Shown: piece by piece, positions 1-7,167 of the stretch
How positions within the stretch are numbered: the stretch's first letter is position 1
Layout: each line of letters starts with the position of its first letter
Source of the DNA: Gemmatimonadota bacterium
Lineage (GTDB): Bacteria; Gemmatimonadota; Gemmatimonadetes; Gemmatimonadales; GWC2-71-9
Length of the DNA: 10,699 bases
Direction: 5' to 3'
NCBI GenBank assembly: GCA_029862935.1
Contig: JAOTWK010000086.1
Coordinates: forward strand, 1 to 10,699
Translations under genes and position numbers: made by a program
Notes under the pieces: generated by a model
Databases searched by the model: none
Seen by the model: the letters and a program-made list of their open reading frames with translations, nothing else
Told to the model about the DNA's origin: nothing

Positions 1-685
1 CCTCGTCGGTCAAGGCATCCTCTTCTTTCGAGTCGTACACGACGGCTCCCTCTCGCAGCTCCATCGTCCGGTAGGTAGTCTGCCGCACGAGATCGAGATC
101 GTGTGTCGCGAACACAACCGCCGTACCTGTGGCATTGATGTCGCGAATCAGTTGGAACACGCCGCGCGTCGCTCGTTCGTCGAGGTTTCCGGTCGGCTCG
201 TCGGCCAAGATGGCGAGCGGGTCATTGACGAGTGCCCGAGCAATGGCGACACGTTGTTGCTCCCCGCCCGAAAGCTCCCGAGGGTACGCGAGGGCTTTTG
301 CAGCCAGGCCGACTTGCGTGAGCACGCGCATGACCCGGGGGGCGATGGCACTGCGTCGGGCACCGGTCACCTCGAGTGCAAATGCCACGTTCTCTTCGGC
401 CGTGCGATCCTCGAGAAGGCGGAAATCTTGAAAGACGACCCCCAAACGTCGGCGCATTTTGGAGATCTCCCCTCGGCGGGGCTCCGATGTGCTGAATCCC
501 GAGACGCGAACGGTGCCAGACGTGGGGAGCTCGTCGGCGTAAATCAGTCGAAGGATCGTCGACTTTCCCGCGCCGGAATGTCCTGTGAGAAACACAAACT
601 CGCCCTTGGCGACGTGCAGCGAGACGTCCTTGAGTGCCAACGAGCCTTTAGGGAAGGCCTTGAAGACTTTGGAAAAACGGATCAC
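1..685 (-). CDS. ftsE: Cell-division ABC transporter ATP-binding protein FtsE (3' end outside window)
   Basis: This is an ABC ATPase of the FtsE type. In known systems FtsE pairs with membrane protein FtsX at the division site and controls peptidoglycan hydrolases. The reading frame starts at a GTG (683-685) and stays open to the left edge, giving 228 residues, close to the full length of FtsE. Visible motifs are Walker A GHSGAGKST (residues 35-43), Q-loop Q86, signature LSGGEQQR (138-145), Walker B ILADEPTG (159-166) and H-loop His195. The N-terminus MIRFSKVFKAFPKG matches the usual FtsE beginning, which supports the GTG start although no good Shine-Dalgarno precedes it. It begins 2 bp after the stop of the PLP enzyme gene, so it is probably the last visible gene of the long minus-strand operon. 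ftsX would be expected next, beyond the window. A LolD-like ATPase is the main alternative. Confidence 0.9.
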   Translation of the reverse strand, partial: MIRFSKVFKAFPKGSLALKDVSLHVAKGEFVFLTGHSGAGKSTILRLIYADELPTSGTVRVSGFSTSEPRRGEISKMRRRLGVVFQDFRLLEDRTAEENVAFALEVTGARRSAIAPRVMRVLTQVGLAAKALAYPRELSGGEQQRVAIARALVNDPLAILADEPTGNLDERATRGVFQLIRDINATGTAVVFATHDLDLVRQTTYRTMELREGAVVYDSKEEDALTDE

Positions 686-687
686 GG

Positions 688-1845
688 CTAGAGCGTACTG
701 AAGGCTTCCTCGAAATCGGCGATGATATCGCCGACATCCTCGATGCCCAGACTGATACGGATGAATCCGTCCGGAATTCCCTGCGCAGCCCGCTCACTCG
801 AGCTGAGCGAAGCATGCGACGTGAATCGTGGTTCTGACACGAGTGTCTCGACGCCGCCCAGGCTCGGGGCATGTGCAGCCAAGCGCAGCTTGCGCAACAC
901 GACATCGGCGGCAGCGGGTCCACCGGCCATCGTGAGTCCGACCATGCCACCGAACCCGCCCAGCAGGCTCGCGGCGACAGCGTGGTCGGGGTGATCCTCG
1001 AGTCCGGGGTAGTGGACCTCGGCGACGGCCGGATGCCCGCGGGCCCATGATGCGAAGGCCATCCCGTTGGCGTTGTGCCGCTCCATGCGCACCGCGAGGG
1101 TCTTGAGCCCACGATCGACGAGCCAGCTCGCATGCGGGTCGGGCGACTGTCCCCACACTTGCATGAGCCGCCGGACTTCCTCGACGACGGGCTCCGAGCC
1201 GGCCACCACCCCACCGATGACGTCGGAGTGGCCGTTCAGGTATTTCGTCGCGCTGTGGATGACCACGTCCGCGCCATGTTCGATGGGACGGAAATTGAGA
1301 GGCGTCGCGAATGTCGAGTCGACGATGAGTGCGATCCCCCGTTCGCGGCAAAAGGCCGCCAACGGTTCCGGATCTGGGACCCGCATCAAGGGGTTGGTCG
1401 GGATCTCGACAAACACGGCGCGCGTCGTCTCACGCACCTGCTGGCGCCAATTCCGAGGATTGTCGGCCATGACGAATGACACTTGGATCTCGAGCTTGCC
1501 AAACTCCTCCCGAAACAGGCGGCGGGTGCCTCCGTACAGCCACTCACTGGCAAGTAAGTGGTCGCCGGGCCTAAGCATGGCGAGATGGGCCAAGGCCGTG
1601 GCGCCCATACCGCTCGCGACAAAGATTGCTCGCTCCGATCCCTCCAGTGCCGCCAACTTCTCTGCCAATCTGAGCTGATTCGGATTATTGCCGTACCTAG
1701 TGTACAGGACCTCCTCACTCGACCCCACGGGGTGATGGAAGGTGCTGGTTTGATAAATGGGCGTGGAAACCGGTGCTCGGTCGGGCTGGCGTTGCGGCAC
1801 GCCGTGGATGGCCCGCGTCGAAGGGCCATGCTCTGGCACTTTCAT
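688..1845 (-). CDS. Cys/Met metabolism PLP-dependent enzyme (cystathionine gamma-synthase/gamma-lyase type)
   Basis: A complete 385-residue fold-type I PLP enzyme of the transsulfuration family, which makes or cleaves cystathionine and related thioethers in the cytoplasm. The PLP lysine is K201 in SATKYLNGHSD. The phosphate-binding segment of the neighbouring subunit is YTRYG (48-52), D176 lies in IVDSTFATP, E333 in SLGGVET, and the carboxylate-binding Arg is R363 in RISLGIED. In the loop where methionine gamma-lyases carry a Cys, this protein reads LYGGT (103-107), favouring cystathionine gamma-synthase or gamma-lyase. Synthase and lyase cannot be separated by eye, so no symbol is given. The usual VDNTF is VDSTF here. 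The ATG shares an ATGA overlap with the stop of the upstream STAS-like gene, and no clear ribosome-binding site is seen, so translation is probably coupled. ftsE follows 2 bp downstream. Confidence 0.92.
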   Translation of the reverse strand: MKVPEHGPSTRAIHGVPQRQPDRAPVSTPIYQTSTFHHPVGSSEEVLYTRYGNNPNQLRLAEKLAALEGSERAIFVASGMGATALAHLAMLRPGDHLLASEWLYGGTRRLFREEFGKLEIQVSFVMADNPRNWRQQVRETTRAVFVEIPTNPLMRVPDPEPLAAFCRERGIALIVDSTFATPLNFRPIEHGADVVIHSATKYLNGHSDVIGGVVAGSEPVVEEVRRLMQVWGQSPDPHASWLVDRGLKTLAVRMERHNANGMAFASWARGHPAVAEVHYPGLEDHPDHAVAASLLGGFGGMVGLTMAGGPAAADVVLRKLRLAAHAPSLGGVETLVSEPRFTSHASLSSSERAAQGIPDGFIRISLGIEDVGDIIADFEEAFSTL

Positions 1846-2372
1846 TCGGGAGCTGGGGTTGGGGACCTGCCAGGCTTCTCTCCGGCGCGTGCGCGGTCGG
1901 CCGTGGGGGGACTGCTCGGCGCCCGTTTCGCGGCCGCCAGCATCCGGCCTGCGATGTCCTCGGGTGAGGTGAGGCCGCTTCCGGTGAGCGCAGAAAACTC
2001 GCGGCGAGCGCGATCGGGCACTTGACCGAGCACCCTCACCCGACCCTCTCGATCTCGCGCAACGACAGCCAGTCCGTGACGCTCCAGGACGTGCTCAATC
2101 GCTTCACAGTGGGCCGCTGACACCCCATGGAGCAGGAAATAGTGGGCCTGTCCGTGTTCTCTGAGCAGCGTGCCGACAATCTCGTCGGCGCAGGAGAAGT
2201 CGAGGCAGCGCACCGTTCCAAAATCGATCACTGCGACCCGTTCCCCCTGAGCATCGGCCAGCGCCTGCTCGATCCCACTGCGCACGGCGCGCCCAGTCGG
2301 CCGAGTGACGAGGTCACCGTGCCCGCTGGACGCCGTGTCTTCCAGAATGACCTTGAGATCAATGCGCTGCAT
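1842..2372 (-). CDS. Small STAS-like protein (DUF4325-like), putative partner of the adjacent ATPase
   Basis: A 176-residue cytoplasmic protein that I do not recognise as a named gene. The centre (about residues 44-85) has a STAS-like pattern: a hydrophobic strand, VAVIDFGTV (47-55), then CLDFSCADEIVGTLL (56-70). The second part resembles the stretch around the phosphorylatable serine of anti-anti-sigma factors and the DUF4325 STAS-like family. S60 lies about where that serine would be. Residues 90-145 are predicted to be mainly helical with a short GRVRVLG strand. The last ~25 residues are Pro/Arg/Ala-rich and probably disordered. It starts 5 bp after the ATPase gene and overlaps the PLP gene by ATGA. 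A perfect AGGAGG (2386-2391) lies 13 nt upstream of the ATG, which is long. No in-frame alternative start lies nearby. Binding to, or phosphorylation by, the neighbouring ATPase is an inference from architecture and adjacency. Confidence 0.8.
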   Translation of the reverse strand: MQRIDLKVILEDTASSGHGDLVTRPTGRAVRSGIEQALADAQGERVAVIDFGTVRCLDFSCADEIVGTLLREHGQAHYFLLHGVSAAHCEAIEHVLERHGLAVVARDREGRVRVLGQVPDRARREFSALTGSGLTSPEDIAGRMLAAAKRAPSSPPTADRARAGEKPGRSPTPAPE

Positions 2373-2377
2373 GGACG

Positions 2378-3271
2378 CTATCCAGCCTCCTGGGCGGGAA
2401 CGATCATCAGGATCTGACTGCCGGGGAAGTCCGCAAGCCCATCCGTGAGCGCACTGTCGTCATCCCACGGCGGGACAATGGCAATGCGGGCGGTCCCACT
2501 TTGCACACTCAGCTTCCCGGACCAACGGTTGAGGTAGCGGGCGATACCGCCAAGACCCTGGCCTCGACCAGGGTCTCGAAATCGGCTCGCACCGTGAAAG
2601 AGGGCGGCTTCCAGAGCGGCTGCGTCACCCCAACGATCACCGAATCGACCTGACTGGGCCGCCTCGAGGGATCGGCGAAACCCAATCCCCGCATCAGCGA
2701 CCGCGATCACCACAACCCGCCGACCCAATCGTCGCCGCCAGTGGTAGGCTTGTACCGCGACCCACCCCGACGTCCCGGCGTGCTCTACAATATTCTGACA
2801 AGCCTCTGAAAGCGCCATAGCGAATCCCATCGTTGCAGACGCTTCGAGGCCCAACTCGCCCGATAGGATGGCGGCCGAACGTTCCTGAATCGTTTCGACC
2901 ACGCCGTGCACGTCGTCCGACCCTCGCACCGGCGTGATGGCGAGTAGGACATCCGATGAATGACTGGGAGCGACCCGTGGCACCTTGCCGTGCATTTCGA
3001 ACCAGTTCTCTGCGTGGGCAAAGAAGCCGGCGCGGCCCCAGTAATGCGCGACGTCGCGATCGGTGGGAATGGTGAGCAAGGGACGTTCGGGCCCGTGTTC
3101 CGTGGCCCACTGGCCGGCCGCCAGCAAGCCGATGAGCCCGTATGGAGATGCCCACTGTGTCGCATGCGCGTCGAACAGCACTCGGTCGTCCGTGAAATCG
3201 CCGCACTTCTTGGCGAACTGGTCGAACGACCGATCGTCGAATTGGGTGGGGACCTCGACAACGCGCGTCAT
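2378..3271 (-). CDS. GHKL/HATPase_c ATP-binding protein with STAS-like N-terminal region
   Basis: A 297-residue soluble protein with a histidine-kinase-type ATPase domain but no sensor, transmembrane or phosphoacceptor His domain. Residues ~1-95 look STAS-like, with DRVLFDAHATQWASPYGLIG (29-48) echoing the strand-helix of that fold. The ATPase domain (about 145-290) shows an N-box with E156, N160 and H164 in SEACQNIVEHA, a G1 box VADAGIG (191-197), and a glycine-rich G2 region GRGQGLGG (235-242). The C-terminus, PGSQILMIVP, closes the fold. Such ATPases include SpoIIAB/RsbW anti-sigma kinases and uncharacterised ATPases encoded next to STAS-like proteins. The gene has an ATGA overlap with the PfkB kinase stop upstream and lies 5 bp before the STAS-like gene. 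A GGAGAG lies about 11 nt before the start. The ATPase assignment is firm; a signalling role is inferred, and no sigma factor gene is in the window. Confidence 0.87.
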   Translation of the reverse strand: MTRVVEVPTQFDDRSFDQFAKKCGDFTDDRVLFDAHATQWASPYGLIGLLAAGQWATEHGPERPLLTIPTDRDVAHYWGRAGFFAHAENWFEMHGKVPRVAPSHSSDVLLAITPVRGSDDVHGVVETIQERSAAILSGELGLEASATMGFAMALSEACQNIVEHAGTSGWVAVQAYHWRRRLGRRVVVIAVADAGIGFRRSLEAAQSGRFGDRWGDAAALEAALFHGASRFRDPGRGQGLGGIARYLNRWSGKLSVQSGTARIAIVPPWDDDSALTDGLADFPGSQILMIVPAQEAG

Positions 3272-4221
3272 GTCGGGACGATCTCTCCGCGGAGGTGATA
3301 TTGCAAGCCTGTCGCCCCTCGATACTGCACATTGCGCGCGGCCGCCGCGTTGGCCTGCCGCATGGCGGCTTCCATGTCCGTGCCGCGGACCAAGTACCCC
3401 ACCATGGCGCCGCCAAACACATCACCACATCCCGTGGGATCACGGATTTCGACGGGCACAGGGTCGATGCGCGCGGTCCGAATCGGCGCTGGGGGAGCAC
3501 CCACTCCGGTGCGCTGGCTGAAGAAATCGAAGTCTGCGGTCGAGAAGTAGACGGCTCCCCGCTCACCCAATGTCACGACCAGGAGCCGCACGCCGCAGCC
3601 GATGGCTCGGGCCGCGACCTCCATGGGGTCATCGCCGATGAGGTGCAGCTCGTCCTCGTTGAGTTGCACCACGTCGAAGCATGAAAACCACTCGCTCACG
3701 TCAGGCAGCCGTCGCGGGACTCGGGTGCCGTCGCATTGGACACCGAGCAGGAGGCTGTGGAGATCCACATAGAGAGGTCCGGAGAACTCAGCGCGAAGGT
3801 GACGTGCCGTATCGAGGTCCACCTCGAAGCCGGAGATCAAGTTGACGTACACGGCATCGAGATCTCGGACCAGTGGTGCGAGCTCGTGCCATTGCCACGA
3901 GGGAACCCCGCCGCTCAAGCGTTCCGCGCGACGCGTCAGCGACTGATATCGGAGTGTGACACGATTGTTCGGTTCGGGGACTTCGACGAACCGAGCGGCC
4001 GCTGAGCGCCGAGTCAACGAGCGGAGGAACGCGTTTGCTTTCGGGGCGAGATCGCGCCCGACCTTGATGAGCGGCACGAGCTCCCAGTCTTCAGGGAGCG
4101 ACACTTCCAGCGCAGCGAGCGCGTAGGCGATCCCGCCCCACTCCTCGACGGGTTCTTCGCTGTCACCGCGGCCGTAGATGGTGTCCCACACCATCGTGCC
4201 GACGATCCCGAGTCGCTTCAC
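3268..4221 (-). CDS. PfkB/ribokinase-family carbohydrate (or nucleoside) kinase
   Basis: A 317-residue PfkB-family kinase that transfers phosphate from ATP to a sugar or nucleoside hydroxyl. The family signature near the C-terminus is DPTGCGDVFGG (from D261), with catalytic base D267 and the anion-hole glycines. NEDE (188-191) is the NxxE Mg/phosphate motif, and VTLGERGAVYF (216-226) is the TxGxxG strand. The first family signature is degenerate: GGIAYALA (29-36) lacks the usual substrate-binding Asn, so the substrate cannot be named. I chose GTG at 4219-4221 because it overlaps the ROK stop as GTGA, matches the other couplings in this operon and gives an N-terminus MKRLGIVGTMVWDT starting at the first strand. 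A TTG at 4231-4233 would add four residues and has an AAGGTG upstream. The gene overlaps the ATPase start by ATGA. Confidence 0.88.
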   Translation of the reverse strand: MKRLGIVGTMVWDTIYGRGDSEEPVEEWGGIAYALAALEVSLPEDWELVPLIKVGRDLAPKANAFLRSLTRRSAAARFVEVPEPNNRVTLRYQSLTRRAERLSGGVPSWQWHELAPLVRDLDAVYVNLISGFEVDLDTARHLRAEFSGPLYVDLHSLLLGVQCDGTRVPRRLPDVSEWFSCFDVVQLNEDELHLIGDDPMEVAARAIGCGVRLLVVTLGERGAVYFSTADFDFFSQRTGVGAPPAPIRTARIDPVPVEIRDPTGCGDVFGGAMVGYLVRGTDMEAAMRQANAAAARNVQYRGATGLQYHLRGEIVPT

Positions 4222-5201
4222 GCGCCTCCCCAAGACTGCACCTTGAAGGCGGCGACCGCTCCGAACACACCTGCGGTGCCTGGAAGCTCACCGGGGACGA
4301 TGCGGCATGCGTTGACTGCCGGTCGGAATGCACGTCGGGTAACCTCGGCGCGAAGCGGGCCGAACAGTGTCTCTCCCGCCGCCGTCACGCCACCGCAGAT
4401 GACGACGATCTGCGGATTGAAGATGTTGATGAGGTTCGCGACGGCCGTTCCCAGGAAACGCGCGGTATCCTTGATCGTCTCGAGGGCGTACTCGTCGCCG
4501 TCCCGTGCGGCGTCGTACACCACTTGAGCCGTAATCGACTCCAGATTGCCACCCACGTAGCTCGGCAGATTCGTGTCTGCCCCCGCTTCAATGCCCTCGA
4601 CGGCCCGATCAGCAATCGCGGTGCCTGACGCGTACGCCTCGATGCAGCCATAGTTGCCGCACTTGCAGCGTCGACCGGTGGAATCGATGGACATGTGGCC
4701 AATCTCGCCGGCGATGTCGCTCGCCCCGTGGTAGATCTGACCGCCGAGCACGATACCGCCGCCAATGCCGGTCCCGATCGTGAGACCGATGACCGGATCG
4801 GCGCCGCGTGCGGCGCCTTGCCACCACTCGCCGAAGATCGCGCAATTGGCGTCATTATCGAGCGTCGCGGGTAACCCGACGGCTTCGCTCACGCGATCGC
4901 GCAGCGGGAAGTTGCGCCATCCCAGGTTTGGGGTGAGCAGCACGATACCCGTGCTCGTATCGAGCGGGCCCGGTGACCCGATGCCGACGCCAGCCACGTC
5001 GAGGGTGGTCGTCCCCAACTCGGAGCGCGCGTCGCTCAACGAGTGATCGACCATCTGTGCAATCTGGGCGACGACGGCATCGGGTCCATCCGTGTTCAAC
5101 GTGCGCTCCTTCTTGATCCCGTACACCGTGCCGCCATTTTCTGGAACGGTCCCAACGACGACATTGGTACCGCCCACGTCTACACCGACGATCAGTCGCA
5201 T
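4218..5201 (-). CDS. ROK-family glucokinase
   Basis: A full-length 327-residue ROK kinase that most likely phosphorylates glucose to glucose-6-phosphate with ATP in the cytoplasm. It carries the N-terminal phosphate motif DVGGT (8-12), catalytic D117 in LDNDAN, and IGTGIGGG (142-149). The ROK signature follows: E166 and H169 in GEIGHM, the zinc-binding cysteines C179, C181 and C186 in RCKCGNYGCIEA, and E188. A second glycine-rich ATP segment is VICGGV. No helix-turn-helix domain precedes the kinase, so this is an enzyme rather than a ROK repressor. The ATG lies 9 bp after lepA. A G-run SD (5207-5211) overlaps the lepA stop codon with 5-nt spacing. It is followed directly by the PfkB kinase, so two phosphotransferases are made from adjacent cistrons. 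An N-acetylhexosamine or mannose substrate cannot be excluded. Confidence 0.93.
   Translation of the reverse strand: MRLIVGVDVGGTNVVVGTVPENGGTVYGIKKERTLNTDGPDAVVAQIAQMVDHSLSDARSELGTTTLDVAGVGIGSPGPLDTSTGIVLLTPNLGWRNFPLRDRVSEAVGLPATLDNDANCAIFGEWWQGAARGADPVIGLTIGTGIGGGIVLGGQIYHGASDIAGEIGHMSIDSTGRRCKCGNYGCIEAYASGTAIADRAVEGIEAGADTNLPSYVGGNLESITAQVVYDAARDGDEYALETIKDTARFLGTAVANLINIFNPQIVVICGGVTAAGETLFGPLRAEVTRRAFRPAVNACRIVPGELPGTAGVFGAVAAFKVQSWGGA
4225..4231 (-). promoter_or_regulatory. Shine-Dalgarno GGGGAGG deciding the PfkB kinase start
   Basis: On the minus strand GGGGAGG lies inside the end of the ROK gene, only 3 nt before the GTG at 4219-4221. The spacing is shorter than usual. With the GTGA overlap it still favours that GTG over the rarer TTG at 4231-4233, but the choice is not certain. 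Confidence 0.4.
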
Positions 5202-5210
5202 CGCTTCCCC

Positions 5211-7010
5211 CTAATCCACGCGCAGGACGGCAAGAAACGCCTCCTGCGGAATTTCCACGGTTCCGACTTGCTTCATACGTTTCTTACCTTCCTTCTGCTT
5301 CTCCAGAAGCTTGCGCTTCCGAGTGACATCGCCGCCATAACACTTGGCCGTGACGTTCTTTCTGAGCGGCCGTACCGTTTGGCGCGAAATGATTCGTGTG
5401 CCGATCGCGGCCTGGATGATGACCTCGAACAGCTGACGCGGAATCAGCTCCTTGAGCTTCTCGGCCATCTTCCGGCCCCAATCGGAGGCCTTGTCTCGGT
5501 GGATCACGACGCTGAAGGCGTCAATCGGATCGCCGTTGATGAGCATGTCGAGCTTCACCAGGTCACCGCGGCGATACCCCGCGAGCTCGTAGTCCATCGA
5601 CGCGTAACCGCGTGAGACCGTCTTGAGGCGATCGTAGAAATCGAGAATGATTTCGGCCAGCGGGAACTCCCAGTCGAGCTCCACACGTGACGGATCCAGG
5701 TACTGCATCCCGACGTACTCACCGCGACGCTCCTGCCCGAGCTGCATGATCGCGCCAATGTAGTCCGTCGGCGTCGTGATGCGTGTCTTGATATACGGCT
5801 CCTCGACATGATCGACCGCGGATCCCGTGGGCATCTTGGTTGGGTTCTCGATGATGGTATTCGTGCCATCGGTGAGATGCACGTGATACTCGACGTTGGG
5901 TACCGTGGCGATAAGGTCGAGATCGAATTCACGCTCGAGCCGTTCGCGCACGATGTCCATGTGTAAGAGACCCAAGAATCCGCAGCGAAACCCGAATCCA
6001 AGCGCAACGGAGGTTTCGGGCTCGTAATGCAGCGATGCGTCGTTGAGCTGCAGCTTCTCGAGCGCGTCGCGGAGCTCTTCATACTGGTTCGCGTCGGTCG
6101 GATACATACCGGCGAAGACCATCGGGTGGATCTCTCGATAGCCCGGGAGCATCCGGTCGGCCCGCTGCGCCGCATCGAGCATCGTGTCGCCTACACGTGT
6201 CTCCTGAACGCCACGGATGTTGGCGACGACATATCCCACTTCACCAGCTTCGAGCACAGCAGTCGCGCGCTGTCCCAGCTGGAGATACCCGACCTCTGCC
6301 ACTTCATAGCGATCACTCGGGTGGGTCCCGAAACAAATCTCCACGCCTTTCCGGACCTGGCCGTCGACCACCCGGACGCTGGGAATGGCACCGCGATAGC
6401 GATCGTAGTACGAGTCGAAAATGAGTGCCCGAAACGGCGCCGTGGGATTTCCCGATGGGGCTGGGACGCGGTCGACGATGGCGTCGAGGAGTCGATCGAT
6501 TCCCGATCCCTCCTTCGCCGAGATACGGAGGATCTCCGCAGGGTCCGTCCCGATGAGATCGGAGAGCTGAGCGGCACACTCATCGGGCGTCGCCGCTGGA
6601 AGATCGATCTTGTTCAGCACGGGTATGATCTCGAGCCCTGCATCGACGGCAAGCAGAAGATTGCTCACTGTCTGCGCTTGCACGCCTTGACTCGCATCAA
6701 CGACCAGAACTGCACCTTCGCACGCGTTCAGCGATCGTGAGACCTCGTAGGTGAAGTCCACGTGACCCGGGGTGTCGATGAGGTTCAGCTCGTAGACCTC
6801 TCCGGATGCTTGGGTGTACTGCATGCGGACAGCGTTGAGCTTGATCGTGATACCACGCTCCCGCTCGAGATCCATCGTGTCGAGGACCTGGGCACGCATG
6901 CGACGCTTTTCGAGCGTGGCAGTCGCCTCGATCAGCCGATCCGCGAGGGTCGACTTCCCGTGGTCGATGTGCGCGACAATGCAGAAATTGCGGATATGGT
7001 CCTGACGCAT
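5211..7010 (-). CDS. lepA: Elongation factor 4 (LepA), ribosome back-translocating GTPase
   Basis: A complete 599-residue translational GTPase that acts on stalled or mispositioned ribosomes and in 30S assembly. The G domain has G1 AHIDHGKST (13-21), G2 RGITI with T55, G3 DTPGH (79-83) and G4 NKID (133-136). EF-G-like domains follow. The C-terminal end, [20 protein letters not shown], is diagnostic for LepA as opposed to EF-G or TypA. The frame is open upstream to 7220, but I place the start at ATG 7008-7010 ([16 protein letters not shown]). This gives the normal family length, and the upstream extension translates low-complexity tandem repeats. No Shine-Dalgarno precedes this ATG: seven C residues do, with TATATT just before them, hinting at a leaderless message. 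It is the first gene of the seven-gene minus-strand unit. Confidence 0.97.
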   Translation of the reverse strand: MRQDHIRNFCIVAHIDHGKSTLADRLIEATATLEKRRMRAQVLDTMDLERERGITIKLNAVRMQYTQASGEVYELNLIDTPGHVDFTYEVSRSLNACEGAVLVVDASQGVQAQTVSNLLLAVDAGLEIIPVLNKIDLPAATPDECAAQLSDLIGTDPAEILRISAKEGSGIDRLLDAIVDRVPAPSGNPTAPFRALIFDSYYDRYRGAIPSVRVVDGQVRKGVEICFGTHPSDRYEVAEVGYLQLGQRATAVLEAGEVGYVVANIRGVQETRVGDTMLDAAQRADRMLPGYREIHPMVFAGMYPTDANQYEELRDALEKLQLNDASLHYEPETSVALGFGFRCGFLGLLHMDIVRERLEREFDLDLIATVPNVEYHVHLTDGTNTIIENPTKMPTGSAVDHVEEPYIKTRITTPTDYIGAIMQLGQERRGEYVGMQYLDPSRVELDWEFPLAEIILDFYDRLKTVSRGYASMDYELAGYRRGDLVKLDMLINGDPIDAFSVVIHRDKASDWGRKMAEKLKELIPRQLFEVIIQAAIGTRIISRQTVRPLRKNVTAKCYGGDVTRKRKLLEKQKEGKKRMKQVGTVEIPQEAFLAVLRVD

Positions 7011-7067
7011 GGGGGGGAATATAGGGGGGGAGAGGGGGCAGGAGGGGCAGAAGGGGCAGAAGTGCAG
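7011..7067. repeat. G-run tract with 9-bp tandem repeats (possible G-quadruplex)
   Basis: The plus strand carries G7 (7011-7017), G7 (7024-7030) and G5 (7034-7038), then two G4 runs with short loops. This meets the usual sequence rule for a four-run G-quadruplex. From about 7032 the tract is also periodic: GAGGGGGCAG, GAGGGGCAG, AAGGGGCAG and a decayed AAGTGCAG, a unit of about 9 bp. The G-rich strand is the template strand of lepA and abuts its start codon. Confidence 0.7.
7018..7023 (-). promoter_or_regulatory. Candidate -10 element for leaderless lepA transcription
   Basis: On the minus strand TATATT stands exactly 7 nt before the lepA ATG, separated by a run of seven C. That spacing would place the transcription start at or next to the ATG, as in leaderless promoters of several bacterial phyla. 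No convincing -35 is visible in the C-rich upstream sequence. The evidence is only the box, its position and the missing Shine-Dalgarno. Confidence 0.35.
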
Positions 7068-7085
7068 CGGCACAGCGGCGATGCC

Positions 7086-7127
7086 CTGATGTCTGATGGC
7101 TGAAAGCTGATGGCTGACGGCTGATAA
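7086..7127. repeat. Heptameric tandem repeat, six CTGANNN units
   Basis: CTGA recurs at 7086, 7093, 7100, 7107, 7114 and 7121, exactly every 7 bp. The units are CTGATGT, CTGATGG, CTGAAAG, CTGATGG, CTGACGG and CTGATAA. It lies between the divergent lepA and GGT-like genes. It resembles the short heptameric intergenic repeats described in cyanobacteria and other phyla. No function is apparent. Confidence 0.85.
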
Positions 7128-7167
7128 CTTACGACTGTGTTGGGAGACTCCTTCGTCGACGGTGACC

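Noticed and set aside
101..691. Plus-strand open frame of 196 codons over ftsE
   Set aside because: Antisense to the Walker and signature motifs of FtsE; composition without a hydrophobic core.
688..1845. Methionine gamma-lyase assignment
   Set aside because: The catalytic-loop Cys typical of that enzyme is Gly here (LYGGT), so a cystathionine-type enzyme is more likely.
4218..5201. ROK transcriptional repressor
   Set aside because: No N-terminal helix-turn-helix domain; the protein starts directly at the ATPase strand.
6027..6740. Plus-strand open frame of 237 codons inside lepA
   Set aside because: Fully antisense to the conserved GTPase; no recognisable fold or start signals.
7086..7127. 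CRISPR-like array
   Set aside because: The units are 7 bp and contiguous, with no spacers and no cas genes; this is a simple tandem repeat.
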